A stretch of DNA of 64,000 nucleotides from JAMCRM01 sp035561075 (GTDB taxonomy: Bacteria; Acidobacteriota; Terriglobia; Bryobacterales; Bryobacteraceae), in the NCBI GenBank assembly GCA_035561075.1, contig DATMYF010000182.1, positions 1 through 64,000 on the forward strand, written 5' to 3'. Positions within the stretch are counted from its first letter, which is position 1, and the number at the start of each line of letters is the position of its first letter. The notes below the pieces were generated by a model. The model was given only the letters and a program-made list of their open reading frames with translations, was not told the DNA's origin and made no database searches. The position numbers and the translations under genes are program-made. Positions 8,880 to 17,713 of this stretch are shown piece after piece.

Positions 8880-10582
8880 GACCCCTCGATTGGGCCGTTC
8901 TGGCCGCCTCCCTCCTGGTGATTGTGCTCTACGGTCTGTGGCGCGGCCGTGGCAGCAACACCATGGAGAGCTATCTCCTGGCCGGCAAGACCATGCCGTG
9001 GTACGCCATGGCACTCTCCATCATGGCCACCCAGGCCTCCGCCATCACGTTCATCTCTACCACAGGGCAGGCATACGTGGACGGCATGCGCTTCGTACAG
9101 TTCTACTTCGGCCTGCCGATCGCCATGGTGATCCTCTCCGCCACGGCCGTCCCCATCTTCCATCGCGCCAGGGTCTACACCGCCTACGAGTACCTGGAGA
9201 ACCGCTTCGACCCCAAGACCCGCGCGCTAGCAAGCGTGGTCTTTCTGCTCCAGCGGGGCCTCTCCGTGGGGCTCACTATTTACGCCCCGGCGCTGGTTCT
9301 TTCCGTGATCCTGGGCTGGAGCGACCGGGTCACCACCATGATCATGGGCTTCAGCGTCATCATCTACACCGTGTTGGGCGGCATCAAGAGCGTTACCTGG
9401 ACCGACGTGCAGCAGATGCTTATCATCTTCTTCGGTTTGGTGGTATCGCTGGTGACGGTGATTGCGCTGCTACCCCAGGGCGTGAGCCTGCTGGATGCCA
9501 TGTACCTGGCCGGCTCTGCGGGACGGCTCAATGCCGTGGACCTCACCTTCGACCTCGGCAACTATAACCTCTGGAGCGGCTTGATCGGCGGTGGCTTCCT
9601 GGCGCTCTCCTACTTCGGCTGCGACCAGTCGCAGGTGCAGCGCTACCTGACGGGACGGTCCATCGCCCAGAGCAAGCTGGGGCTGCTGTTCAACGCCATG
9701 GCCAAGGTCCCGATGCAGTTCTTCATTCTCTTCATCGGGGCCATGGTGTTCGTCTTCTATCTGTTCACCCAGCCGCCGCTGCTGTTCCACCAAGCCGGCC
9801 TGCGAAGCATCCAGGGACCCGAGTACCGGGTGCAGTACGAACCGCTCGAAGCCCGTTACCAGGCGGCCTTCGAGCGGCGGCGCGAGGCCGCGCTGGGGCT
9901 GGTGGAGGCGCGCCACCGCGGCGACGCCGCCCGCTATACCGCCAGCGAAGCCGCGTATCGCGCTGCCCAAAAGGACCTGGATAGTGCGCGTCGCCAGGGC
10001 GCCCTGATGGTGGAGCGCGCCACCGGCGAGAAAAATTTCCACGACACCAACTACATCTTCCTGTCGTTCGTCACGCGCTATGTTCCGGCGGGTATCGTGG
10101 GATTAGTGATCGCGGTGATCTTCGCCGCGGCGATGTCTTCCATTTCGGGAGAGGTCAATTCCCTGGCCACGGTCTCCGTGATCGACATTTATCGCCGGCA
10201 CGTGCGCCGGGACGCTACGGACCGCCATTACCTTACGGCCTCGCGTCTGCTGACCGCGTTTTGGGGACTTTATGCCGTGGCCTTCGCGGGTTGGGCTAAA
10301 GGACTGGGCTCGCTCATCGAGGCCGTGAACATCGTCGGATCGCTGTTCTACGGTACGTTGCTGGGGGTCTTCGTGCTTGCCTTCTTCTTCAAGCGCGTGG
10401 GCGGGAATGCGGCATTCGCGGGGATGCTGGCGGGCGAAGCGGCCATTCTCGCGGCCTTTTCCCTGACCGGCATCTCTTTCCTCTGGTACAACGTGATCGG
10501 CTGCCTGGTGGCGATTGGGGCGGCGCTGGCGCTCAGCGCGGCGGCACCGGCGGCCTTCCCGCCGCCCAAACCAGGCGCTTAG
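8876..10582 (+). CDS. Sodium:solute symporter (SSS family)
   Basis: A 568-residue transporter expected to import a small solute with sodium across the cytoplasmic membrane. The start is the ATG overlapping the stop of the 45-residue gene, because the protein then begins directly with its first helix (MRPLDWAVLAASLLVIVLYG). About 12-13 membrane segments are visible. GCDQSQVQRYLTGRS is typical of the family. Between two helices in the second half is a hydrophilic, charged stretch of about 90 residues rich in Ala, Arg and Glu (GLVEARHRGDAARYTASEAA). The substrate is not determined. It ends against glgC, with overlapping stop codons. Confidence 0.9.
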   Translation: MRPLDWAVLAASLLVIVLYGLWRGRGSNTMESYLLAGKTMPWYAMALSIMATQASAITFISTTGQAYVDGMRFVQFYFGLPIAMVILSATAVPIFHRARVYTAYEYLENRFDPKTRALASVVFLLQRGLSVGLTIYAPALVLSVILGWSDRVTTMIMGFSVIIYTVLGGIKSVTWTDVQQMLIIFFGLVVSLVTVIALLPQGVSLLDAMYLAGSAGRLNAVDLTFDLGNYNLWSGLIGGGFLALSYFGCDQSQVQRYLTGRSIAQSKLGLLFNAMAKVPMQFFILFIGAMVFVFYLFTQPPLLFHQAGLRSIQGPEYRVQYEPLEARYQAAFERRREAALGLVEARHRGDAARYTASEAAYRAAQKDLDSARRQGALMVERATGEKNFHDTNYIFLSFVTRYVPAGIVGLVIAVIFAAAMSSISGEVNSLATVSVIDIYRRHVRRDATDRHYLTASRLLTAFWGLYAVAFAGWAKGLGSLIEAVNIVGSLFYGTLLGVFVLAFFFKRVGGNAAFAGMLAGEAAILAAFSLTGISFLWYNVIGCLVAIGAALALSAAAPAAFPPPKPGA

Positions 10583-11832
10583 ACGACCAGCGATCCTACC
10601 TGCACGCTCGAACGGTCGCCCTCCACCACCACGATGCCGCTCTCGGTGACGTGGTAGAGCTTGCGGTCCTGCTCCAGGTCGTAGCCGATCTGAGTGCCTT
10701 CCGGCAAGCGCACGTTCTTGTCGAGAATCGCACGGCGGACCTTGGAGCGCCTGCCGATGTCGCAGTTGTCGAGGATCACGGAATCCTCCACCAGCGCGCC
10801 GGCATGCACCCGCACCCCGCGGAAGAGCACTGTTTTCCGGACCACTCCACCCGAGACGATGCACCCGCCGGAGACGATGGAATCGATCGCCTGCCCGCGC
10901 CGGTTCTCGTCGTCGAAGGTGAACTTGGCCGGCGGGTCCGGGTAACTGGCGCTGCGCAGCGGCCACTCCCGGTTATACAGATTCAATGCCGGGATGACCG
11001 CGCGCAGGTCCATGTTGGCTTCGTAGAAGGCGTCGATGGTCCCCACGTCGCGCCAGTAGGGCTCGTAATCGTAGGGCTCGCCCGGAATCACATTGGTCTT
11101 GAAATCGTAGGCGTACATTTCCGCGCGGCCTACCAGCCGCGGCAGGATGTCGCGCCCGAAATCGTGCGAGCTGGCCTCTTCCTCGGCGTCACGGTGCAAC
11201 TCGCGTACCAGCGTTCGGGTGGAGAACACATAATTCCCCATGGACGCGTACACTCGGTTGGGATCCCCCGGGATGGTGGGGGCGTCGGCACGCTTCTCGT
11301 GGAAGGCGATCACGCGGCCGTCCGGCGCCGTTTCGATGACCCCGAACTCCCGCGCGTAGCGCTTGTCCACCGGGATAGCCGCCACCGTTACCTCGGCGCT
11401 CTGAAGCTGGTGGTACTCGATCATGCTGGTGATGTTCATGCGGTAGATGTGGTCGCCTCCGAAGATGGCCACCACATGCGGGTCCGCCTGTTCCACCAGG
11501 TTGATGTTCTGGAAAATGGCGTCGGCTGTGCCCTGGTACCAGGTCTCCCCAACGGACCGCATCTGCGCCGGAACGGGGATGACAAATTGCGTTTTAAGCA
11601 GTGGGCCGAACTGCCACGCTTCGCTCAGGTGCTGCAGCAGAGACTGGCTCTTAAACTGCGTGAGCACATACACCGAGTAGATCCCGGAGTTGATGAAATT
11701 GCTGAGCACGAAGTCGATGATGCGATACTTGCCGCCAAAGGGCACGGCGGGTTTGGCGCGTTCTTTCGTCAACGGATAGAGCCGGGTCCCTTTCCCCCCG
11801 GCCAGCACGATTCCGAGCACGCGTAGACGCAT
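10579..11832 (-). CDS. glgC: Glucose-1-phosphate adenylyltransferase
   Basis: A 417-residue enzyme making ADP-glucose from glucose-1-phosphate and ATP, the committed step of bacterial glycogen synthesis. The N-terminal nucleotidyltransferase domain shows VLAGGKGTRLYPLTKERAKP, then KYRIIDFVLSN, WYQGTADAIFQN and FGGDHIYRM. A left-handed beta-helix follows in the C-terminal third (RRGQAIDSIVSGGCIVSGG). The ATG at 11832 is preferred. A GTG at 11856 would add eight residues without a better upstream signal. No glgA or glgB is adjacent. The stop overlaps that of the convergent symporter. Confidence 0.95.
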   Translation of the reverse strand: MRLRVLGIVLAGGKGTRLYPLTKERAKPAVPFGGKYRIIDFVLSNFINSGIYSVYVLTQFKSQSLLQHLSEAWQFGPLLKTQFVIPVPAQMRSVGETWYQGTADAIFQNINLVEQADPHVVAIFGGDHIYRMNITSMIEYHQLQSAEVTVAAIPVDKRYAREFGVIETAPDGRVIAFHEKRADAPTIPGDPNRVYASMGNYVFSTRTLVRELHRDAEEEASSHDFGRDILPRLVGRAEMYAYDFKTNVIPGEPYDYEPYWRDVGTIDAFYEANMDLRAVIPALNLYNREWPLRSASYPDPPAKFTFDDENRRGQAIDSIVSGGCIVSGGVVRKTVLFRGVRVHAGALVEDSVILDNCDIGRRSKVRRAILDKNVRLPEGTQIGYDLEQDRKLYHVTESGIVVVEGDRSSVQVGSLVV

Positions 11833-11877
11833 AGGAGTAAAGCAATATTGTTCCACAGAAACGGGAATGCGGCGACT

Positions 11878-12270
11878 CTAACCCTCAGCGGACCGTGGTT
11901 GAAAAAGGGCGCAGACCGCGCCGGCGGGATCCTCGATCACGGCGTACAGCCCTTGCGCGCCGGCCCCGCGGGATTCCGAGAGCACCTTGCCGCCGAACTG
12001 ACGGCAGCTTTCGAGCGCCATATCGAGGTCCGGCACCGTGATATAGACCAGCCACGCGGAAGGTAGCCCGGCGTTCGGGCCACGTTTGTGACAGATGCCC
12101 GCCACCGGCTCGCCCCCGGCCGGGCCCATGGCGTAATCGTTGTAGCCACCCATTTCCACGGATTCGGCCTGCCAGCCTGCGACGGCGTGATAGAAATCGC
12201 GGATGGCCTCAGCCTCCGGAACGGTCAGGTCGAGCCACGCGATGTTACCAGGCTGGGGTGAGTGCGACAT
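11878..12270 (-). CDS. VOC family protein (glyoxalase/bleomycin-resistance fold)
   Basis: A 130-residue single VOC protein with two beta-alpha-beta modules: GNIAWLDLTVPEAEAIRDFY, then SAWLVYITVPDLDMALESC. It ends in VIEDPAGAVCALFQP, as in metal-dependent family members. Substrate and activity are unknown. The start at 12270 is preferred over one 11 codons upstream. A -10-like TATCAT lies six bases before it, and the homologous region begins here. GGAGGA directly abuts the ATG, too close to serve as a normal Shine-Dalgarno. Confidence 0.85.
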   Translation of the reverse strand: MSHSPQPGNIAWLDLTVPEAEAIRDFYHAVAGWQAESVEMGGYNDYAMGPAGGEPVAGICHKRGPNAGLPSAWLVYITVPDLDMALESCRQFGGKVLSESRGAGAQGLYAVIEDPAGAVCALFQPRSAEG

Positions 12271-12276
12271 TCCTCC

Positions 12277-12282
12277 ATGATA
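12277..12282 (-). promoter_or_regulatory. -10-like TATCAT, six bases before an ATG
   Basis: The minus strand reads TATCAT, six bases, then the ATG at 12270. GGAGGA lies between the two and touches the start codon. Confidence 0.35.
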
Positions 12283-12309
12283 ACTTTTACGCCGGCGGAT
12301 CATCCAGAT

Positions 12310-12669
12310 TCAGCGGGCAGGAGCGGCGAGCATGTCTTTCCAGGATTCCTCGTCGTGACCGATGCTGAGCCGGTTGGCGGCACGAATCAGCGGCAGCCGG
12401 AGCAATTGCGGGTCGCGCTCGATGCGGCCGAGAATTTCCGAATCCGAGAGTTTCAGGTACTTCATGCCGGCATCGATGTACGCGTTGCTTTCGGTGTCGA
12501 GCAGCCCCGATAAGCCGAAGCGCTGGACGAATCTACGGATTTCGCCGGGGGACATGGGCTTCTTCTTCAGGTCCACCGACTGAATAGGCACGCGGCGTTC
12601 TTTGAAGAACCGCTCGGCGGCGCGGGTGGCGTGCGAATTCCTGACACCGAAGATCTGGATAGTCAGCAT
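12310..12669 (-). CDS. ArsC/Spx-like thioredoxin-fold protein lacking the active cysteine
   Basis: A 119-residue member of the ArsC/Spx/YffB group. The N-terminal motif is FGVRNSHATRAAERFF. Family enzymes have Cys at the position that is Ser12 here, and the protein contains no cysteine at all. The rest of the fold matches: VDLKKKPMSPGEIRRFV, the helix with NAYIDAGMKYLKLSDSE, and PLIRAANRLSIGHDEESW near the end, where reductases have the P-x-x-R segment. Without cysteine it cannot do glutathione- or thioredoxin-linked arsenate reduction. A regulatory role like that of Spx is possible but not shown. Confidence 0.75.
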   Translation of the reverse strand: MLTIQIFGVRNSHATRAAERFFKERRVPIQSVDLKKKPMSPGEIRRFVQRFGLSGLLDTESNAYIDAGMKYLKLSDSEILGRIERDPQLLRLPLIRAANRLSIGHDEESWKDMLAAPAR

Positions 12670-12731
12670 ATCCCGATTTTGGCAGAAGAAGGCCGCGGAA
12701 CTAAATCGCCACCGCGGGTGTCAAATTCGCC

Positions 12732-14096
12732 ATGGCGGCCGACCACGCGCTCTGCCTGCTCGAGGAGTCGGAGCCCTGGCCGCTGGCCGAATGGTGGCCG
12801 GTATCGGCCGGGTTTGCAGTCGGGATCTTCTCGACGGCGCTGTTGTGCCCTGTGCCCGTAAGAGCACTCACGTTCCTGGAAATCTGGAAGCTGGCGAGCC
12901 TGGCGACCATCCCGGTGTTCCTCATCACAGCCGCGGCAGTCTACATGGCTTGCAGGGTGATCGACAGCCCTCTGGGAGGCGGGCGAAATGCGGCGGACAT
13001 CGCGGTGGGTACGGGCTGCGCGGCGAGTTGGTTTCCGGCAGTGGTGCTCTTCTACCGCTACAATTCCCCCTGGGCCGCCGCGCTCACTATGGCGCTGGCC
13101 GCTGTGGGAACGAGGTCGCTGCTGCTGCGCCGCGCCCCCGGCGACGCGGCGGACCAGGGGAGGCTCCCGCCCACGGCCACCGCAGCCGCTCTCGAATTCG
13201 GGGCCGCCGTCATCCTGGCCGGAGACTGGCGCGGCGCCGCCATCGCACTCCCGGTTGCGGCTGTCCTGACCACGTGGCTGCTCACCAGCCGGAACGTGTG
13301 GCCGCTCAACCGTGCCCGCCCAATAAAGCTGCGCGTAGTGCCCGCGTTCATGCTCGGGTTGGTGTTTTCCGCCGGCGGGCTGACGCCTTACCTGGCTCCG
13401 GGCGAAGGAGCCGGCGGCCTGGCGGCCATGCTCAGATCGCTTTTTAGTGGAGGGGTCCCCGGTTATGCCAACCAAGGGGAGACGCCGGAGGCGGCCGAAC
13501 TCCACGCCCCCTTCGGACAGCAGGTGCAGCCCGTGGAGATCGGCGAATCGTATCCGGCCGTAATGCTATGGCCCGAAGTGGAACGCTACACGCTGCTGGT
13601 GGCGCCGCCGCCGGCGCCGCGTAGTGCCCTGCTCACCGCCGGACCACCGCTCTCCACTGGCATCCCATTTTCCGGCTTCTACTCATTCCAGAGGGCCACC
13701 GTCCGGCCCCCGCGACAATGGCACGTAACCCGCGGCGACACGGCTGTCAGTACCTTCCGCACTACGGACCGCAGCCCCCTGGTAATGGAGGCTCACCAGG
13801 ATTTCGGGCGGCCCATCGACATGCGCTGCTGCCGCGAGATCCGTCTGGCGTTCCGCGTGGAGGAGCCCAGGCCTGACACCGTGAAAGTCGAACTGGTACT
13901 CAGCGACAGGCGGGCGCCCGACGGGCCTTCCGCCTCTCTGGGAAGGGAGCCCCTCGCGGCCACCGTCGTCTTCCGCATACCCTCGGCATCGGCGTTGCGG
14001 GAGTTCGATCATGCCACTGTGCGGTTCCACTTGGCGGTGCCGCGTTGGGACCGGAGCCCCAAAATGGCGCTCCGGCGCTTTCACTTCACCCCGTGA
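12732..14096 (+). CDS. Uncharacterised membrane protein with soluble C-terminal domain
   Basis: A 454-residue protein of no recognised family. Residues about 20-245 hold seven or so hydrophobic segments in two groups. Residues about 250-454 are hydrophilic and outside the membrane: a proline-rich stretch (VAPPPAPRSALLTAGPP), an FSGFYSFQ element, and beta-strand-like sequence reminiscent of a sugar-binding or jelly-roll fold, though no motif proves this. No Shine-Dalgarno is seen. The last 16 bases overlap the end of a convergent gene. Codon use looks like that of its neighbours. Confidence 0.6.
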   Translation: MAADHALCLLEESEPWPLAEWWPVSAGFAVGIFSTALLCPVPVRALTFLEIWKLASLATIPVFLITAAAVYMACRVIDSPLGGGRNAADIAVGTGCAASWFPAVVLFYRYNSPWAAALTMALAAVGTRSLLLRRAPGDAADQGRLPPTATAAALEFGAAVILAGDWRGAAIALPVAAVLTTWLLTSRNVWPLNRARPIKLRVVPAFMLGLVFSAGGLTPYLAPGEGAGGLAAMLRSLFSGGVPGYANQGETPEAAELHAPFGQQVQPVEIGESYPAVMLWPEVERYTLLVAPPPAPRSALLTAGPPLSTGIPFSGFYSFQRATVRPPRQWHVTRGDTAVSTFRTTDRSPLVMEAHQDFGRPIDMRCCREIRLAFRVEEPRPDTVKVELVLSDRRAPDGPSASLGREPLAATVVFRIPSASALREFDHATVRFHLAVPRWDRSPKMALRRFHFTP

Positions 14097-14626
14097 GCGC
14101 TCGGCCTGAGGTCCAGCCCGACCGGCTTCGGTGCGCCGGGCAGGGAAAGCGCCCGCCGGGACACCGTGGTCAGGGTTGCGTGCCACACAAGTCCCGCCAA
14201 GGCCACTCCCAGGATTGGAAACAGGGGGCGGGGGCGCGCCCGCACCGCGGGATCCATCGGTGTCACCGGCGGCGCCGGGCCCCGGAACCTCAACCAGCAG
14301 AACAAATGTACCAACCCGATCGCGGCCGGAAGCAGGAACGGGATGTTCCAGGGTCCCCTCCGAGCGGTGAGGGCTAGAAAGCGCCAGCCTGCCACTGAAA
14401 CTGCCCCACCCCACCCTTCACGGAACCAGGCGACAACGAGGCCGACGAGCATCGTAACCACGCCTAAGCCGAACAGACGTTCCTGGGCGGTCATTCGAGA
14501 AACGGACGGAGGCCCTTCTCCGATGGCGAATGCGAAGAAGAAGAGAACCACCAGGGTACCCACGATGCGAGCGGTCCAACGGCCGATCACTGCGGCCCGC
14601 CAGGTAGCGATTGCGATCGAGATCAT
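14081..14626 (-). CDS. Uncharacterised membrane protein
   Basis: A 181-residue protein with four predicted membrane segments (VVLFFFAFAIG, VVTMLVGLVVAWF, PFLLPAAIGLVHLFCWL, LFPILGVALAGLVWHA). Its N-terminal half resembles short DUF-type four-helix membrane proteins of Acidobacteria, but no named family can be assigned. It lies 28 bases upstream of the etf genes in reading order terms but is transcribed away from etfA's end, on the same strand, and overlaps the convergent membrane-protein gene by 16 bases at the 3' end. Confidence 0.6.
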   Translation of the reverse strand: MISIAIATWRAAVIGRWTARIVGTLVVLFFFAFAIGEGPPSVSRMTAQERLFGLGVVTMLVGLVVAWFREGWGGAVSVAGWRFLALTARRGPWNIPFLLPAAIGLVHLFCWLRFRGPAPPVTPMDPAVRARPRPLFPILGVALAGLVWHATLTTVSRRALSLPGAPKPVGLDLRPSAHGVK

Positions 14627-14654
14627 GTCACGCTATCGAGTCAGCGGGACATAG

Positions 14655-15632
14655 TCAGCCGCGCGCCTTCTTGATTTCCTCGACAAGCGCGGGCACCACC
14701 TGGAAGAGGTCGCCCACAATGCCGTAATCGGCCACTTCGAAGATGGGCGCCTCGGGGTCCTTATTAATGGCCACGATGGTTTTCGACCCCTTCATCCCCA
14801 CAAGGTGCTGGATGGCCCCGGAGATCCCCACCGCGACGTACATCTTCGGCGCCACTGTCTGGCCGGAGCTGCCCACCTGCCGCTCCATCGGCAACCAGCC
14901 GGCGTCGCAGATCGGCCTGGAGGCTGCCAGTTCCGCGCCCAGAGCTTCGGCGAGTTCCCGCACGATGGGGAGGTTGTCTGCCTCTTTGATGCCGCGCCCT
15001 ACCGAGACGATGGTTTCGGCGGCGCTCAGGTCCACCGCCCGCTGGGCCTCCCGAAACAGCTCGAGCGGCCTGGTGCGAATGTCGAGGGCACTGAGCTGCG
15101 GAGCGAAGATCTCGACCGGCGCGGACCCCGCCTCGACCGCATCGGCCCGGTACGCGCCGGCTTGGATGGAGGCGAACCAGGGAGGCTCGCCCGCAAAGCG
15201 GATATCGGCGTTCATTTTGCCCTGGAAAAGCTGGCGAACCAGCACCAGGGCGCCTTGATCCACCCGGTGCCCTACGACATCGCTCACCGCCACCCGCTCC
15301 ATTACGGTGGCGAGTTTGGGGAGGAAATCGCGGACCTGATAACTGTGGGGAAAGACGGCCAGCCGCGCCGAGGTGCGCACCACCAACTGCTGCGCCACCC
15401 GGCTGTAGCCGTCCGGGGTGTAGTCCTTCAGGAGCTCGTGCTCCACCGCCCACACGCGCTCCAGGTTGCGGGATGCCAGTTCCCCGGCCAGCGCGCCGAT
15501 GCCGTCGCCGAGCACCGCCGCGCTCACCGGCAGGTTCAGCTCCCGGCCGAACTGTTGGGCGGCGGCCAGGGTCTCCCATGAGAGGCGGTTCCATTCGCCG
15601 CCCCGCTGCTCCATGAAGACCAGGATGCTCAT
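14655..15632 (-). CDS. etfA: Electron transfer flavoprotein subunit alpha
   Basis: A 325-residue ETF alpha subunit. With EtfB it forms a soluble FAD/AMP heterodimer that passes electrons from acyl-CoA and other dehydrogenases to the quinone pool. The C-terminal FAD-binding domain is clear: SRPICDAGWLPMERQVGSSG, VAPKMYVAVGISGAIQH, TIVAINKDPEAPIFEVADYG. The N-terminal domain is the alpha/beta fold of the family. It overlaps etfB by four bases (ATGA), so translation is coupled. It is the last gene of the acpP-fabF-etfB-etfA group. Confidence 0.95.
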   Translation of the reverse strand: MSILVFMEQRGGEWNRLSWETLAAAQQFGRELNLPVSAAVLGDGIGALAGELASRNLERVWAVEHELLKDYTPDGYSRVAQQLVVRTSARLAVFPHSYQVRDFLPKLATVMERVAVSDVVGHRVDQGALVLVRQLFQGKMNADIRFAGEPPWFASIQAGAYRADAVEAGSAPVEIFAPQLSALDIRTRPLELFREAQRAVDLSAAETIVSVGRGIKEADNLPIVRELAEALGAELAASRPICDAGWLPMERQVGSSGQTVAPKMYVAVGISGAIQHLVGMKGSKTIVAINKDPEAPIFEVADYGIVGDLFQVVPALVEEIKKARG

Positions 15633-16399
15633 AGCACTCGCGCCTCGAATTTCAGCTTCTCCACCAGACGGGCGGCGGCCTCCCTGGGGCTGCCGTCGAA
15701 TAACTGCGTGTGCTTGGTGCGCTCCGGAATATAAAGCCGTTCGATTTCGATGGAACGTGAGGCGGGCACCCGCAAGTCGGCGGCCGGGACGCGCCGAAGC
15801 TCCTTCGTCTTCGCCTTCTTGATACCCATCAGGGTGGCGTAGCGCAGCTTTTTGATGCCGGATTGAATGGTGAGCAGGGCGGGTAGCGGCATCTCGATGT
15901 GCTGGAACCAGCCGTTCTCGAGCTCCCGCTTCACCCGGATCGTGCCGTCCTGCTTCTCCACTTCCATAATGATGGTGGCATGGGGGAGGGACATCAACTC
16001 GGCCAGGATCACGCCGGTCTGGCCGTAGCCGAGATCGTCGGATTGGAGGCCGGTGAGCACCAGGTCGGGCCGCTCGGGTTCGAGCGCCTTGGCCATCAGG
16101 CGTGCGGTCGCCAGCGGATCGAGCGTGGCGGTTTCCTCAAGCTCGATGTGAATGGCGCGGTCCGCCCCTTTGGCGAGGGCTTCCCGGATGGTCTGCGCGG
16201 CGCGGGCCGGACCCGCACACAGCACCACCACTTCGCCACCGTGTTTTTCCTTGAGTTGGAGACCCTCTTCGAGCGCGTAGGCATCCGGTTCGTTGATCTC
16301 CCAGGTGAGATCTGCGTCCTGGATCCAGTTGCCGGAGGGGCCTGCCCGCAGCAGTGAGTCGCGGGCGGGAACCTGCTTGATCGAGACGACGATCTTCAT
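15629..16399 (-). CDS. etfB: Electron transfer flavoprotein subunit beta
   Basis: A 256-residue ETF beta subunit. It begins MKIVVSIKQVPARDS, the usual N-terminus, so the ATG at 16399 is chosen over an upstream ATG 11 codons earlier. The AMP-binding segment (VVLCAGPARAAQTIREALA) and QSDDLGYGQTGVILAELM, the family signature near residue 120, are present. Partner and operon: etfA overlaps its stop by four bases, and fabF ends 40 bases upstream, separated by a strong hairpin (16418-16439). Confidence 0.95.
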   Translation of the reverse strand: MKIVVSIKQVPARDSLLRAGPSGNWIQDADLTWEINEPDAYALEEGLQLKEKHGGEVVVLCAGPARAAQTIREALAKGADRAIHIELEETATLDPLATARLMAKALEPERPDLVLTGLQSDDLGYGQTGVILAELMSLPHATIIMEVEKQDGTIRVKRELENGWFQHIEMPLPALLTIQSGIKKLRYATLMGIKKAKTKELRRVPAADLRVPASRSIEIERLYIPERTKHTQLFDGSPREAAARLVEKLKFEARVL

Positions 16400-16417
16400 G
16401 AGCACCCCGCGAACCGC

Positions 16418-16439
16418 GCGGCGGGCAGGCACCCGCCGC
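16418..16439. repeat. Eight-base-pair hairpin between fabF and etfB
   Basis: GCGGCGGG (16418-16425) and CCCGCCGC (16432-16439) form a perfect stem around a six-base loop. There is no T-run, so it is not a standard terminator. It could stabilise the upstream mRNA, attenuate reading into etfBA, or be a REP-like unit. No second copy was noticed in the window. Confidence 0.55.
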
Positions 16440-17680
16440 TACGGTTGAAAGCGTTTGAAAACCAGCGCGCCGTTGGTGCCGCCGAACCCGAAAGAGTTCG
16501 AAAGCGCGTACTCGATCTTCATGGGACGGGCTTGGTTCGGCACGTAATCCAGGTCGCACTCCGGGTCGGGAGTTTCGTAATTGATGGTGGGGGGAGCCAC
16601 CTGGTCGCGAATGGCCAGCACGGTAAGGCCCGCTTCCAGTCCGCCGGCGCCGCCCAGCAGGTGGCCGGTCATGGATTTTGTGGAACTGACAGCCAGCTTG
16701 TAGGCATGGTCGCCGAAGCAGCGCTTAATGGCTTTGGTCTCAATGCGATCACCGACTTCAGTGGATGTCCCGTGAGCGTTGATATAGTCCACTTGAGAAG
16801 GTTCGATCCCGGCATCCCGGATGGCGTTGCGCATCACCCGCAGGGCGCCGTCGCCGTCTTCAGACGGAGCGGTCACGTGGAACGCGTCGCCGCTCATCCC
16901 GTAGCCCACAATCTCGGCCAGGATCGTCGCGCCGCGCCGCTGCGCCGTTTCCAATTCTTCGAGGATCAGGAGCGCCGCACCTTCCCCGACCACGAATCCG
17001 TCGCGATCCTTGTCCCACGGGCGAGAGGCGCGTCCCGGCTCGTCATTGCGCGTCGAAAGCGCGCGCAAAGCCGCGAAACCACCGATCCCCATGGGGGTAA
17101 TGCAGGCTTCCGTCCCGCCGCAGATCATGGCGTCGGCGTCTCCGCGCTCGATGATCCTGAAGGAGTCCCCAACGCAGTGCGCGCTGGTGGTGCAGGCCGT
17201 GGCGGTGGCGGAGTTGGGTCCCTTCGCGCCGGTCCGGATGGATACGTACCCGGATGCCAGGTTGACTATGGTGGCAGGGATGAAAAACGGCGAGATGCGG
17301 CGCGGCCCGAATTCCATCAGGTTCTTGTGCTCGCGCTCGATTACCTCGAAACCGCCGATTCCGCTCCCGATATAGACGCCGGTCCGTTCGGCATCCTCCG
17401 GCGCCACTTTGAACCCCGAGGTGCACAGGGCGCAATCCGCCGCCGCGATGGCGAACTGGATGAAGCGCCCCATCTTCTTGACTTCTTTCTTCTCGATGTA
17501 ATTCTGGGGATCAAACCCCTTCACTTCTCCTGCGATCCGGCAGGAAAAAGCCGCGGCGTCGAACGCGGTAATCGGACCAATGCCGCTTTTGCCCGCCTGG
17601 ACCGCTGCCCAGGTCTCATCCGTGCCGATACCGATCGGGGTCAGCAACCCGACGCCTGTAACCACAACTCTACGGGACAA
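16439..17680 (-). CDS. fabF: Beta-ketoacyl-ACP synthase II
   Basis: A 413-residue condensing enzyme that elongates acyl-ACP with malonyl-ACP in type II fatty-acid synthesis. The catalytic Cys is in ATACTTSAHC (about residue 163), the two histidines are in NAHGTSTEVGD and SMTGHLLGGAGG, and the conserved Lys precedes the latter (SSTKSMTG). It starts VVVTGVGLLTPIG, full length for FabF. acpP ends 33 bases upstream, so the two genes most likely share a transcript. The close link with etfBA suggests a joint fatty-acid or acyl-CoA metabolism operon. Confidence 0.96.
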   Translation of the reverse strand: MSRRVVVTGVGLLTPIGIGTDETWAAVQAGKSGIGPITAFDAAAFSCRIAGEVKGFDPQNYIEKKEVKKMGRFIQFAIAAADCALCTSGFKVAPEDAERTGVYIGSGIGGFEVIEREHKNLMEFGPRRISPFFIPATIVNLASGYVSIRTGAKGPNSATATACTTSAHCVGDSFRIIERGDADAMICGGTEACITPMGIGGFAALRALSTRNDEPGRASRPWDKDRDGFVVGEGAALLILEELETAQRRGATILAEIVGYGMSGDAFHVTAPSEDGDGALRVMRNAIRDAGIEPSQVDYINAHGTSTEVGDRIETKAIKRCFGDHAYKLAVSSTKSMTGHLLGGAGGLEAGLTVLAIRDQVAPPTINYETPDPECDLDYVPNQARPMKIEYALSNSFGFGGTNGALVFKRFQP

Positions 17681-17713
17681 TCGATTCTCCTGGTGGGGAA
17701 ACCGCCGGGAAAG

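Noticed and set aside
10651..11826. 391-codon plus-strand frame opposite glgC
   Set aside because: Antisense shadow of glgC; no recognisable domain.
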